From contig NZ_JADQAQ010000004.1 of assembly GCF_022129445.1 (NCBI RefSeq), forward strand, positions 21,846 through 85,845: 64,000 nt of DNA, read 5' to 3'. Positions 1 through 8,956 of the stretch are shown in pieces; position 1 is the stretch's first letter; each line of letters starts with the position of its first letter. This DNA comes from Photobacterium sp. Ph5 (lineage in GTDB: Bacteria > Pseudomonadota > Gammaproteobacteria > Enterobacterales > Vibrionaceae). The position numbers were made by a program, and so were the translations under genes. The notes beneath the pieces are model-generated. The model saw nothing but the letters and a program-made list of their open reading frames with translations. It had not been told where the DNA came from and searched no databases.

Positions 1-808
1 TGTAATGCTGTCTGCACGTATTGCGCCACCAATGATTGGATTAGGTTTGTTAGAGCATATTCCAGAACGAACCTTAAAAAGCTTTGTTGAAGAGCAAGCG
101 GCAGAAAATAAAGGCGTAAGTGGAAAGTTAAACCAAGTGTGGGATGTACAAGCAAATAAAACTGTCATTGGACGTTTTGGTTGGAAAGCCGGACAACCAA
201 CTTTAATGCAACAAAATGCTGCTGCGTTTAATGGTGATTTGGGTTTAACCAGTGCGTTATTTGAGCAAGAAAACTGTAGTGATAAGCAAACTATTTGCCA
301 AGTGTTACCGAATGGCGGAAAACATGAAGTCACAGACAAAGTGCTCAAGTTTGTTGAATTTTATTCGCAACATTTAGCGGTACCTGCACGTCGAAATATT
401 ACTGATCCTCAAGTCATGAAAGGTGAAAAGCTGTTTGCTGATATTGGCTGTGAAAGTTGTCACCGTACGAATATTAAAACGGCTAACGTACCTGATCTTC
501 CTGCGTTATCTGAACAAACTATCAACCCTTATACCGATTTATTATTACACGATATGGGTGAAGGGTTAGCAGATAATCGCCCTGAGTTTTTAGCCAATGG
601 GCAAGAATGGCGGACACCACCGTTATGGGGGTTAGGCTATACCGAAGAAGTGAACGGACATACTAACTTTTTACATGATGGGCGTGCACGAACGGTTATG
701 GAAGCAGTGTTATGGCATGGCGGTGAAGCGCAAATAAGCCGCGATAAAGTGTTGCAACTGCCTTTATCTGATCGCCAAGCATTAGTCGCGTTTTTAAATT
801 CACTGTAA
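1..808 (+). CDS. Di-haem oxidoreductase, DUF1111 family (5'-truncated by window edge)
   Basis: C-terminal part of a periplasmic c-type cytochrome of the di-haem oxidoreductase (DUF1111, 'thiol oxidoreductase') family. The visible part has one CxxCH haem site (GCESCH, near base 450) and the family's closing features: a Met-Gly-Glu-Gly-Leu stretch, a WRTPPLWGLG block and an FLHDGRA motif, ending in ALVAFLNSL. Full members are about 450-500 residues and carry a second haem site near the N-terminus, so roughly the first 40 percent lies outside the window. An in-frame ATG at base 5 is internal and not a real start. It is followed after 15 bp by an imelysin lipoprotein and then a DUF1513 protein. 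This linkage is common in marine gammaproteobacteria and suggests a redox step tied to iron or metal handling, but the substrate is not established. Confidence 0.85.
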   Translation, partial: VMLSARIAPPMIGLGLLEHIPERTLKSFVEEQAAENKGVSGKLNQVWDVQANKTVIGRFGWKAGQPTLMQQNAAAFNGDLGLTSALFEQENCSDKQTICQVLPNGGKHEVTDKVLKFVEFYSQHLAVPARRNITDPQVMKGEKLFADIGCESCHRTNIKTANVPDLPALSEQTINPYTDLLLHDMGEGLADNRPEFLANGQEWRTPPLWGLGYTEEVNGHTNFLHDGRARTVMEAVLWHGGEAQISRDKVLQLPLSDRQALVAFLNSL

Positions 809-823
809 AGGAACGGTGTTGTA

Positions 824-1921
824 ATGAAGAAGTATGCAAGCCAATCTCAGATTATTCTTAGTGTTTGTACATTGGCGTTAAGTATTATGGCTACTGGTTG
901 TAGTGACGAAAGTACTGACGTTTCACAATCAGAGCCTAAACCAACTTCATCGATTGAAAGTGTAAAAACTATAGAGGCGTTAGGTTTTAATCTTACGCCT
1001 GTGTACGAATTATCACTGGATGCCGCAACAAAGTATCAGCAATCGACCCGTTTACTGCATGATAGCGTTAATCATATTTGTACTCAGTATAGTGATGCGT
1101 CTGTAAAAGCGGCGCAAGATGCATGGCTATCAACAATGCAAAGTTGGATGGCATTACAAGGTCGTGATAAAGGCAGTGAAGAAGCATTAGCGTTAAGCTG
1201 GCAAGTGCAATTTTGGCCTGATAAAAAGAACACCACAGGTAGAAAGCTTAAACAGTTGTTACAGTCAGAGAAAACATTTACTAGCCAAGAGATTGCTGAT
1301 CAAAGTGTAGTTGTGCAAGGTTTGGGTGCCGCCGAATGGTTTTTATTTCAAGAGCAAAAGCAGTTATCTCAGGCTAATTATTGTCAGTTAGCTGATGCAA
1401 TAACAGGGAATTTGGTACAAACCGCCACAGATTTAGTCGCAGAATGGAAACATAATCCATGGCAAACATTACCGCCGCCATTAGCCTTGGGTGAATATTT
1501 AGGCGCGCTCAATAACCAGCTTGATTACACCCTTAAAAAGCTGACTCGTCCGATGGGGAAACCGGGTAAGCCAAAACCATATCAAGCGGAAGCGTGGCGT
1601 TCACAAACATCAATGGTGAGTTTAAAAGCGAGTGTGGAAGCATTACATCAGCTGTATTTAGCGAATGGCAATGGTTTGAATGCTTTATTGATTAAAGAAG
1701 GACATGAGATCACCGCGAACCGTATTAATCAGCGTTTTGAATTGTTGTTAGCTGATTGGCCTCAAGAAAAGAGTATGGGAACGTTACTAAAAACAAAAGC
1801 TGGATACCGTGAATTAATTAATGTATTCAATGGGTTGGAATATATCCAGTTAGCGTTACACGATGATGTAGCTGCAGAGCTAGGTATTGTGATGGGGTTT
1901 AATGCAACCGATGGCGATTAA
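824..1921 (+). CDS. Imelysin-family lipoprotein (peptidase M75-like)
   Basis: 365 residues. The N-terminus has a lipoprotein signal peptide with the lipobox MATGC (lipidated Cys at residue 26), so the protein should sit on the periplasmic face of a membrane. The rest resembles the imelysin domain of iron-regulated proteins such as IrpA and EfeO. The GAAEWFLF block near residue 170 corresponds to the family's GxHxxE region, but the histidine is replaced by Ala-Ala, so metal binding may differ from the classic site. It lies 15 bp after the DUF1111 cytochrome and overlaps the start of the DUF1513 gene, which indicates one operon. A role in iron acquisition is inferred from the family. No Fur box could be sought because the operon start is outside the window. 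Confidence 0.85.
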   Translation: MKKYASQSQIILSVCTLALSIMATGCSDESTDVSQSEPKPTSSIESVKTIEALGFNLTPVYELSLDAATKYQQSTRLLHDSVNHICTQYSDASVKAAQDAWLSTMQSWMALQGRDKGSEEALALSWQVQFWPDKKNTTGRKLKQLLQSEKTFTSQEIADQSVVVQGLGAAEWFLFQEQKQLSQANYCQLADAITGNLVQTATDLVAEWKHNPWQTLPPPLALGEYLGALNNQLDYTLKKLTRPMGKPGKPKPYQAEAWRSQTSMVSLKASVEALHQLYLANGNGLNALLIKEGHEITANRINQRFELLLADWPQEKSMGTLLKTKAGYRELINVFNGLEYIQLALHDDVAAELGIVMGFNATDGD

Positions 1922-3023
1922 TTTAACGAGGCGTAAATTATTAGGTTATGCGCTTTCATCAGCCAGTACGTTACCGTTTATGTCGTTAATGGGCTGTGAT
2001 GCTAACGCGCGGTATGGTGTTTCAGCACAATCACACAGTCAGCCAAAATTGATAGGTTGTAGTCGAACCGCTGCGGGTAAATTTGCAGCTGTTGTAGCTG
2101 ATTTATCAGGAAATCCGCTGTTGAAAATTATGTTACCTGCACGGGGGCATGGTATTGCGTTGCAACGTAACGGCTCATTAACGGCGGTCTTTTCTCGCCG
2201 TCCTGGACAATATGTTCAAGTGTTTGATCATAAATCAGGTAAAGAGTGGGGGATACGAGGAGCAGATTCTAATCGTTATTTCTATGGTCACGGTGTTTTT
2301 TCTGATGATGGTCAGTATTTGTATACAACTGAAGGAGAGTCGGCAACCAGTCGCGGTATTATTGGGGTTTATGAAGTAAGGCAAGGATTACCCAAAGTGG
2401 CTGAGTTTAGCGATTTTGGTATTGGCCCTCATGAAGTGATTTGGGCTGATAATAACACCTTAGCGGTGGGGGTTGGTGGGGTACATACCCTAGGACGAAC
2501 ACCGTTAAATCTTGATTCAATGCAACCTGCATTAGTGTATTTAGATAAAAGCCGAGGTGAGATTGTTGATCAAGCCGAACTTGCTGATAAGCGACTTAGT
2601 ATTCGCCATCTTAGCTTAATGGATAATGGCGCTATTGCTTGCGGTCAACAGTATCGCGGTGAGCCTGAACATGCCGCACCGCTGGTGGCTACGCATCAAC
2701 GAGGGCAAGCATTACAATCACTTTTAGCTGAAGATGAAGAATGGCTAAGGTTTAATCATTATATAGCCAGTATTGGTACCATTGATGGTTATTTATTAGC
2801 TACGTCACCAAGAGGTAATTGCTACGGTATTTGGGATCAATCAACACGAGAGTTAGTGGAGGTTAAACCTTTAGTTGATGCTTCTGGTGTTGCGATGTTA
2901 GATAATCATTGGATAGTCGGCTCGGGAGCAGGGAAAATACTCAGTATTGATACCCATTTTAAAAAGACGTCAAAGCAAAGTGCGATTATGTGGGATAACC
3001 ATTGGGCATTATCTGCTGTCTAA
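1902..3023 (+). CDS. DUF1513 family protein with twin-arginine-like signal
   Basis: 373 residues; an ATG at 1911 is an equally possible start. The N-terminus carries LTRRKLLG followed by a hydrophobic stretch ending SLMGC, which looks like a Tat signal with a lipobox cysteine. The body has repeated Gly-rich strands with motifs such as GHGVFSDDGQYLYTTE and GPHEVIW that fit a beta-propeller of the DUF1513 family. Function is unknown. These proteins are regularly encoded with imelysin and DUF1111 cytochromes. The start overlaps the imelysin gene by 11-20 bp, so translation is probably coupled. It is the last gene of the cluster; a strong hairpin terminator follows. Confidence 0.85.
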   Translation: MQPMAINLTRRKLLGYALSSASTLPFMSLMGCDANARYGVSAQSHSQPKLIGCSRTAAGKFAAVVADLSGNPLLKIMLPARGHGIALQRNGSLTAVFSRRPGQYVQVFDHKSGKEWGIRGADSNRYFYGHGVFSDDGQYLYTTEGESATSRGIIGVYEVRQGLPKVAEFSDFGIGPHEVIWADNNTLAVGVGGVHTLGRTPLNLDSMQPALVYLDKSRGEIVDQAELADKRLSIRHLSLMDNGAIACGQQYRGEPEHAAPLVATHQRGQALQSLLAEDEEWLRFNHYIASIGTIDGYLLATSPRGNCYGIWDQSTRELVEVKPLVDASGVAMLDNHWIVGSGAGKILSIDTHFKKTSKQSAIMWDNHWALSAV

Positions 3024-3053
3024 TTACACTAATTTCTATTGTTGTTAAATGAT

Positions 3054-3094
3054 AAACGCTGCTTCTTATTATTAAGAAACAGCGTTGTTTTTTG
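3054..3094 (+). terminator. Rho-independent terminator after the DUF1513 gene
   Basis: A long imperfect stem (AACGCTG-cTTCTTA paired with TAAGAA-aCAGCGTT) around a TTAT loop, followed by GTTTTTTG. It closes the DUF1111-imelysin-DUF1513 cluster. Confidence 0.85.
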
Positions 3095-3236
3095 TAATTT
3101 GCGAACGTTAATGCTATTAACATGTTCCGTATGCTTTTTATTCCTATAGATATATTTCACTTTAAGCAAAATGCGTCTACATTTAATGCTCTAAATACTA
3201 TTATTAGTAATAGCGGAGTAGTGCTTGGGGACTTCT

Positions 3237-4970
3237 ATGACTATTTGTAAGTATTGGTATTTCACCTCTGTATTATGTTTATTTCCTATTAATCTTACAG
3301 CTTCTTCTGATTTACCAACTCATTCTGAAAATAAAACGATTGTAATAAAAGATAAGCAAATTATTACATCTGAATTAATGAATACATCGGATGAGGAAAT
3401 ATTTAGCAATAATCATACCGTTAGGCAGCAGTATCAAATAGCGAAAGGCTGGGTAAAAGATATTGCCAATAATGTACAAGGTATTCAGTATATTGATAAG
3501 TTGGCAGAATTATATTTGACGATTGGCTATGGTCAAGTTTGGCAAGATCAAATTGCTATGGCTGAATTTGAGGAGCAACTTTATTTATTGTCGTTAACAA
3601 GAGTTTCTCCTGATTTAACTCGCCGCTATCATAATTTAAAACGTTATAGAACGAGTAATGATTGGCGCGATTATGATGTGTTAGCAACTGATACATTATT
3701 TGCATATATGGGATTTATTGAAGGAATACAAAAAAAAGGTAATTTATGGTTATTTGGTGATATGCCTCCCACTATACTGCCATTACCTTCTGATGGCTTT
3801 ATAGAAGAATTATTAACAAGCCATGAACAACAACGTTTACGTTACTTTATAGCTCGGTTAAAACCGCTAGATAATGAATATACCGAACTCGTTACTGCGT
3901 TAAATAAACTTAATGAGGTAAAAGAGACTCGATGGCCTGTCTTTTTATTTCAAGGCAATATTCGTCCAGGACAGTATGTTAAAAATATTGAGGGTGTTGT
4001 GACTGTGCTTGAAACATTAGGTGATATGACGGCATTAGAAGCAAAGAAAGTACGCACTCAAAAAAGAAAACATTTATCAGGCTCTGTTGTGATTGCAGTA
4101 AAGCGTTTTCAAGAGCGACATGGTTTAAAAAGTGATGGCGTAATAGGGCCGCAAACCCAGCAATGGCTGGCACTAAATATTAAAGAGCGAATTCGATTAT
4201 TAGCGTTAAATGCACAACGTATGCGTTTATGGTCGGTGAAACCGAATACTGGTATTGTGGTTAATATCCCCAGTTATTATATGAATTTATGGTTAGAAGG
4301 TGAAAGGGTATTGGGGAGTAAGGTGATTGTTGGGCGTCCTTCAAGGCAAACGCCTATGATTGATTCTGATATTCAATCGGTAGTCTTTAACCCTTATTGG
4401 AATGTCCCTAATTCTATTATGAAAAAAGATATTATGCCAAAAGTGAGAAGAAACAGAAATTATTTGGCAAATCATAATTATGAAGTAATAAAAGGATGGG
4501 ATAGCGCACAAAAAATAGCAATTAACTCTATTCCATATCATTTGTTATCACCGAATCGTTTTCCCTATCGTTTAAGACAAAAACCGGGTAAAAGAAATGC
4601 ATTGGGATTATTTAAATTTAATTTTCCTAATAGCCAAGCCATTTATCTACATGACACCGCATCACGATCTTTATTTAAAAAACATGACCGTGCATTAAGT
4701 TCTGGTTGCATTCGGGTTGAACAAGCAAAAAGTTTAGCAAGAGTACTTTTAGAATATTCAGGAAGCAGTGAAAAGCGGTTTAACAATTTATCTAGAAGTA
4801 GAAAAACGCGAACAATAGTATTAGGTGATAGTAAAAATGTACCTGTAGATCTAATTTACCAGACAGCATGGGTAGATGATTTGGGGTTAGTGAATTATCG
4901 TAGTGATATATATAAGTATGACCGCGATCAAGAAAAAAATAGTTCGTTAATTTCTGCTTACAATTACTGA
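3237..4970 (+). CDS. ldtD: L,D-transpeptidase, YcbB/LdtD type
   Basis: 577 residues from the ATG at 3237. A TTG twelve bases upstream is also in frame, but the ATG gives a normal signal peptide (MTICKYWYFTSVLCLF...). Domain order is an N-terminal scaffold, a peptidoglycan-binding domain around residues 260-315 (RFQERHGLKSDGVIGPQT) and a YkuD catalytic domain with the motif SSGCIRV, nucleophile Cys491, preceded by an essential-type His in IYLHD. The family makes 3-3 meso-DAP cross-links in peptidoglycan in the periplasm, conferring beta-lactam bypass and envelope-stress resistance in E. coli. It is slightly shorter than E. coli LdtD (615). The next genes, mepK and gloC, follow in the same order as in E. 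coli. Confidence 0.93.
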   Translation: MTICKYWYFTSVLCLFPINLTASSDLPTHSENKTIVIKDKQIITSELMNTSDEEIFSNNHTVRQQYQIAKGWVKDIANNVQGIQYIDKLAELYLTIGYGQVWQDQIAMAEFEEQLYLLSLTRVSPDLTRRYHNLKRYRTSNDWRDYDVLATDTLFAYMGFIEGIQKKGNLWLFGDMPPTILPLPSDGFIEELLTSHEQQRLRYFIARLKPLDNEYTELVTALNKLNEVKETRWPVFLFQGNIRPGQYVKNIEGVVTVLETLGDMTALEAKKVRTQKRKHLSGSVVIAVKRFQERHGLKSDGVIGPQTQQWLALNIKERIRLLALNAQRMRLWSVKPNTGIVVNIPSYYMNLWLEGERVLGSKVIVGRPSRQTPMIDSDIQSVVFNPYWNVPNSIMKKDIMPKVRRNRNYLANHNYEVIKGWDSAQKIAINSIPYHLLSPNRFPYRLRQKPGKRNALGLFKFNFPNSQAIYLHDTASRSLFKKHDRALSSGCIRVEQAKSLARVLLEYSGSSEKRFNNLSRSRKTRTIVLGDSKNVPVDLIYQTAWVDDLGLVNYRSDIYKYDRDQEKNSSLISAYNY

Positions 4971-5130
4971 ACTAGATAACTCCATGAAAATAAATAATAG
5001 TTTTTTCGTCATTAAAAATATGTGACATGGGTCTTTGACTACCTTATCAGTGATGGATATCGTGCTGAAAAAGCGGTGGTATACGCTTTGCATTATTACA
5101 ATAAATAGCACTTTTTTATCATGAGTTGGT

Positions 5131-5688
5131 ATGTCAGAAATTAATATTAATCGCCGTAATTTCCTTGCTCTCGGCGGAGCGGTTGTCGGTTCTTGTTTAT
5201 TACCTAATATAGCAATTGCCAGCCCATTTAAAGCATCTGATCCTCGTAATATGTTGATTCGTAATCTTCATACTGGTGAAGAGTTAGAAACAAAGTATTT
5301 TAATGGTAAAACGTATGTTGGCTCTGCGGTAAGAAAAATTGATCATCTATGCCGTGATTTTAGACAAAATGAAGTCGCGCGTATTGATCGTCGTTTATAT
5401 GATGCAATATCGCAAATTCAGACATATTTAGGCCATGAAGGCTATGCGCAAATTATTTCAGGTTATCGTTCACCAAAAACCAACAAGATGTTGGCAAAAC
5501 GTAGCGGTGGGGTTGCGAAGAAGAGTTATCATATGAAGGCGCAAGCAATCGATTTTAATCTTGAAGGTGTGCCACTGTCGAAAATTCGCAAAGCGGCAAT
5601 GGATTTGAAAATTGGTGGTGTAGGTTATTACCCTGGTAGCCAGTTTGTACATATCGATACCGGTCCTGTTCGTAACTGGCGCGGTTAA
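5131..5688 (+). CDS. mepK: Murein endopeptidase MepK-like (DUF882/M15 family)
   Basis: 185 residues. The Tat-type signal NRRNFLALGGAVVGS is followed by a cleavage region around AIASP. The M15-type zinc site is visible as SGYRSP, then HxxxxxxD (His134, Asp141) and FVHID (His174). In E. coli this enzyme (YcbK) cleaves the mDAP-mDAP cross-links made by L,D-transpeptidases, which fits its position 160 bp after ldtD. Length matches the E. coli protein (182). The ATG at 5131 is chosen because it opens directly before the Tat motif; the ATG at 5121 is out of frame. Confidence 0.9.
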   Translation: MSEININRRNFLALGGAVVGSCLLPNIAIASPFKASDPRNMLIRNLHTGEELETKYFNGKTYVGSAVRKIDHLCRDFRQNEVARIDRRLYDAISQIQTYLGHEGYAQIISGYRSPKTNKMLAKRSGGVAKKSYHMKAQAIDFNLEGVPLSKIRKAAMDLKIGGVGYYPGSQFVHIDTGPVRNWRG

Positions 5689-5774
5689 TTAGATGCTATA
5701 AATCGTCGCTATATTTTTATAAATAATCATGGCATCCTTTCGGCTTATGTTTATGGCTAGGATGTTAAGCGAGT

Positions 5775-6428
5775 ATGAGTCTTAAGTATCAAATTGTTCC
5801 TGTTACACCGTTTCAGCAAAACTGCTCAATTATTTGGTGTGATGAAACAAACCAAGCGGCGATTGTCGATCCTGGTGGTGACATTGAACAATTAACTAAA
5901 GTGGTTGAGGATTTAGGGCTAACCGTAACTCAACTTATTTTAACCCATGGTCACCTTGATCACGTTGGAGGTACTGCGCCTTTATCTAAGTCTTTAAATG
6001 TACCGGTAATTGGTCCACATAAAGATGATGAGTTTTGGCTGCAAGGGTTACCACGTCAGAGCGAAATGTTTGGTTTTCCGATGACGGAAGCATTTGAGCC
6101 AACTCAATGGCTAAACGATGGCGATGAAATTAATGTTGGTAATCAATCGTTGCAAGTACTCCATACACCAGGACATACACCTGGACATGTGATTTTGTTT
6201 AGTAACGATGCGAATGTTGCGTTTGTTGGCGATGTATTATTTAAAGGGGGAATTGGTCGAACTGATTTTCCTCGCGGTGATCATCCAACGTTGATCAACG
6301 CGATTAAAACTAAGCTATGGCCATTAGGTGATGATGTCACTTTTGTACCTGGTCATGGTCCGCTATCAACATTTGGTCATGAGCGTGCAACAAACCCATT
6401 TGTTGCCGATGAAATGCCATTATATTAA
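5775..6428 (+). CDS. gloC: Glyoxalase II-type MBL-fold hydrolase, YcbL
   Basis: 217 residues with the complete metallo-beta-lactamase/glyoxalase II metal motif: [10 protein letters not shown], the HTPGHTPGH repeat, GDVLF with the bridging Asp, and the final PGHGP. It is the short YcbL form without the C-terminal helical domain of GloB. The likely reaction is hydrolysis of S-lactoylglutathione to D-lactate in the cytoplasm. It stands third in the ldtD-mepK-gloC order shared with enterics, followed by its own terminator. Confidence 0.92.
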   Translation: MSLKYQIVPVTPFQQNCSIIWCDETNQAAIVDPGGDIEQLTKVVEDLGLTVTQLILTHGHLDHVGGTAPLSKSLNVPVIGPHKDDEFWLQGLPRQSEMFGFPMTEAFEPTQWLNDGDEINVGNQSLQVLHTPGHTPGHVILFSNDANVAFVGDVLFKGGIGRTDFPRGDHPTLINAIKTKLWPLGDDVTFVPGHGPLSTFGHERATNPFVADEMPLY

Positions 6429-6446
6429 TACGATTGTTTATTTTAT

Positions 6447-6472
6447 AAAGTGAGGTTTCTACCTCACTTTAT
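6447..6472 (+). terminator. Hairpin terminator after gloC
   Basis: AAAGTGAGG paired with CCTCACTTT around a five-base loop, only 20 bp after the gloC stop. The U tract is short and interrupted, so efficiency is uncertain. Confidence 0.65.
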
Positions 6473-6781
6473 TCTATTTGTTGTCTATCTTCAGTTTGCG
6501 CTTCGTCACACTTTTACCCCAATCATGCTTAAATTAGGAATTATTCCTAGTTGTTTTAGGTCGACTTCTCATGCCCAAATCATTGGGTATCGATAAAATC
6601 CCCAGCAATGATCATCTATCCATTTTTATTGGTTTATCCAACTTTAATCACATGTTTTGAATGATGGTGATCTCTATATTGCACTGTGAATGTTAATGGT
6701 AATTACAGTATTTCGACATCGAGTATTGTTCATCAAAACATCCATAGCATCGATTTTTCAGTGACTATCTGAGGATTTCAC
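6473..6781 (+). promoter_or_regulatory. uhpT upstream region with 11-bp spaced palindromic half-sites
   Basis: This gap of about 310 bp holds no gene. The perfect 15-bp palindrome TAGGAATTATTCCTA (6535-6549) is followed by a further TAGG at 6557-6560, so TAGG, CCTA and TAGG recur every 11 bp, on one face of the helix. Because the next gene is uhpT and UhpA is a NarL/FixJ-type response regulator that binds repeated short sites, this is a candidate UhpA binding region. That link is inference; the distance to the start codon (about 230 bp) is larger than usual unless the leader is long. A good ribosome site GAGGA lies at 6771-6775. Confidence 0.35.
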
Positions 6782-8176
6782 ATGTTAAAACTGCTTACAC
6801 AGGTAAGAAAACCAACGCTTGATTTGCCTTTAGCTGTACGTAAGAAAATGTGGCTTGCGCCATTCTTACGTTCATACCTTGTTGTGTTTGTTAGCTACAT
6901 GGTGATGTATTTCATTCGTAAGAATTTCAATATTGCGCAAAATGACCTGATCTCTGATTACGGTATGAGTATGACGCAGTTAGGTACTATTGGTCTTGGT
7001 TTTTCAATTACTTACGGTATCGGTAAAACGGCGTTAAACTACTGGTGTGATGGTAAGAACTCGAAGAATATTTTGCCGTTAGGTCTACTGTTGTCTGGCT
7101 TGTGTATGCTGGGCTTTGGTTTAGTCATGGGGCCATCAATGGGCTCGTTTTACATGATGATTGGCCTGTATGCACTATCGGGTTTATTCCAAAGTGTGGG
7201 TGGCTCTAACTCGTACTCTACTATTTCAAAGTGGACCAGTAAAAAGAACCGCGGTACGTTCCTTGGTATGTGGAATATTTCGCATAACATCGGTGGTGCG
7301 GGCGCCGCTGGTGTTGCTCTATTTGGTGCAAACTACTTCTTTGATGGCAATGTGGCGGGGATGTTTATCGTGCCGTCAATTATTGCAATTGTTGTTGCGC
7401 TAATTGGTTTTAGCATGGGTAACGATAGTCCTGAATCTTATGGTTTAGGTACCGCAGAAGAGCTATTTGAAGAGCCAATTTCAGAAGAAGATAAAGCAGT
7501 TAATGATAACCACATGAGCAAGCTTGAAATCTTCAAAACCTATGTACTGTACAATAAGGTTATTTGGCTACTATGCTTTGCTAACGTATTTCTTTACGTG
7601 GTACGTATTGGTATCGACCAATGGTCAACTGTATACGGTTACGAAATACTTGGTTTTGATAAAGAAACGGCTATTTCTGGTTTCACCATGTTCGAAACGG
7701 GTGCTTTGATCGGTACATGTTTATGGGGTTTCTTCTCTGACTTAATTAATGGTCGTCGTGGCTTAGTCGCGTGTATTGCGCTTATTGGTGTGATTGCAAC
7801 ATTAGGTTTCTACCAACATGCTGATACAATTTTTGCTTACAGAGCATCATTATTTGCACTTGGTTTCTTAGTCTTTGGCCCACAGCTTCTTATTGGTGTT
7901 GCGGCAGTTGGCTTTGTACCTAAACAAGGTATCGCGGTTGCCGATGGTATTAAAGGAACATTTGCTTATCTCATCGGTGATAGCTTTGCGAAATTAGGTT
8001 TAGGTATGATCGCTGATGGTACGCCTATTTTCGGTCAAACTGGTTGGGCGGGTACATTTGTCGCGCTTGATACGGCCGCAGTCATTTGTTGTGTGATTAT
8101 GGCGATTGTTGCTGTTCTTGAAGAACGTAAGATTTACCGTGAAAAGAAAGAAAAACAACAATTAGCTGCTAACTAA
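6782..8176 (+). CDS. uhpT: Hexose-6-phosphate:phosphate antiporter UhpT
   Basis: 464 residues, virtually the same length as E. coli UhpT (463), with long blocks I recognise as nearly identical: [65 protein letters not shown] and [21 protein letters not shown]. It is a 12-helix major facilitator of the organophosphate:phosphate antiporter family in the inner membrane. It imports glucose-6-phosphate and related sugar phosphates (and fosfomycin) in exchange for phosphate. It lies upstream of uhpABC rather than downstream as in E. coli, with a terminator in between, so it is probably the inducible target of the adjacent regulators. Confidence 0.97.
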   Translation: MLKLLTQVRKPTLDLPLAVRKKMWLAPFLRSYLVVFVSYMVMYFIRKNFNIAQNDLISDYGMSMTQLGTIGLGFSITYGIGKTALNYWCDGKNSKNILPLGLLLSGLCMLGFGLVMGPSMGSFYMMIGLYALSGLFQSVGGSNSYSTISKWTSKKNRGTFLGMWNISHNIGGAGAAGVALFGANYFFDGNVAGMFIVPSIIAIVVALIGFSMGNDSPESYGLGTAEELFEEPISEEDKAVNDNHMSKLEIFKTYVLYNKVIWLLCFANVFLYVVRIGIDQWSTVYGYEILGFDKETAISGFTMFETGALIGTCLWGFFSDLINGRRGLVACIALIGVIATLGFYQHADTIFAYRASLFALGFLVFGPQLLIGVAAVGFVPKQGIAVADGIKGTFAYLIGDSFAKLGLGMIADGTPIFGQTGWAGTFVALDTAAVICCVIMAIVAVLEERKIYREKKEKQQLAAN

Positions 8177-8196
8177 TTAGCCTGTAACGATTTGAG

Positions 8197-8228
8197 AAAG
8201 CGCTTTGGGTAACCTAAGCGCTTTTTTT
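8197..8228 (+). terminator. Terminator between uhpT and uhpA
   Basis: AAAGCGCTT paired with AAGCGCTTT around a ten-base loop containing an extra GG/CC pair, followed by seven T. It separates uhpT from the uhpABC transcription unit. Confidence 0.9.
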
Positions 8229-8347
8229 ATATCTATGCTAAAAGAGAATAAAACGTTAGCAAAGCGCTTGCTCGCTTTAACCCTAAGAGGTAGTTTATGC
8301 AGGCTTTTTCGCAATAGATTTTCAGGTTAATAGTAGGTATTCAGGTA

Positions 8348-8956
8348 ATGATTAAAGTAGCTCTAGTTGATGATCACATTATTGTGCGTTCTGGCTTTGC
8401 TCAGTTATTAGCATTAGAGCCTGATATGGAGGTTGTTGGACAGTTCAGCTCTGCAGCAGAAGCAAGAGCCGGTTTACCTGGTTTAGATGCTAACGTGTGT
8501 ATTTTAGATATTTCCATGCCCAATGAGAGTGGTTTATCGTTACTTGAAGATCTGCCATCAGGTATTGCAAGCATTATGCTGAGTGTTCATGACACTGCCA
8601 CGGTAGTAGAAAAAGCGTTGAGCTTAGGTGCAAAAGGTTTTTTAAGTAAACGTTGTAGTCCTGATGAATTAGTTCAAGCAGTAAGAACAGCAGCGCAAGG
8701 TGGTTGCTACCTAACCCCAGATATTGCGATTAATTTAGTATCACCGAATTGTAATAAACAAGCGTTAGATAAATTGACTAAGCGTGAGCATCAGATTAGT
8801 GAGTTATTGGCAACGGGTCTTGATGTTAAAGCAGTCGCGGTAAAATTGGGTTTGAGCCATAAAACGGTACATGTTCATCGTGCTAATGCGATGGATAAAC
8901 TGGGTGTAAAAAATAACGTTGAGCTTGCTAAGTTTTTTAGTGGGGAAGTTATCTAG
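8348..8956 (+). CDS. uhpA: Response regulator UhpA
   Basis: 202 residues. The receiver domain has the acidic pair VDDH, phospho-acceptor Asp54 in CILDISMP, a Thr/Ser switch in MLSVHD and the conserved KRCSPDEL. The C-terminal LuxR/NarL-type helix-turn-helix reads [15 protein letters not shown]...[16 protein letters not shown]. It closely follows the E. coli UhpA sequence. It activates uhpT transcription when phosphorylated by UhpB in response to external glucose-6-phosphate sensed through UhpC. Its stop codon overlaps the GTG start of uhpB by one base (TAGTG), so the two are translated together. Confidence 0.96.
   Translation: MIKVALVDDHIIVRSGFAQLLALEPDMEVVGQFSSAAEARAGLPGLDANVCILDISMPNESGLSLLEDLPSGIASIMLSVHDTATVVEKALSLGAKGFLSKRCSPDELVQAVRTAAQGGCYLTPDIAINLVSPNCNKQALDKLTKREHQISELLATGLDVKAVAVKLGLSHKTVHVHRANAMDKLGVKNNVELAKFFSGEVI

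Noticed and set aside
5016..5108. Open stretch of about 30 codons between ldtD and mepK that reads like protein (WVFDYLISDGYRAEKAVVYAL)
   Set aside because: It has no start codon with a ribosome site in frame and follows a stop at 5013-5015. It could be the relic of a lost gene or chance; not enough to call a pseudogene.
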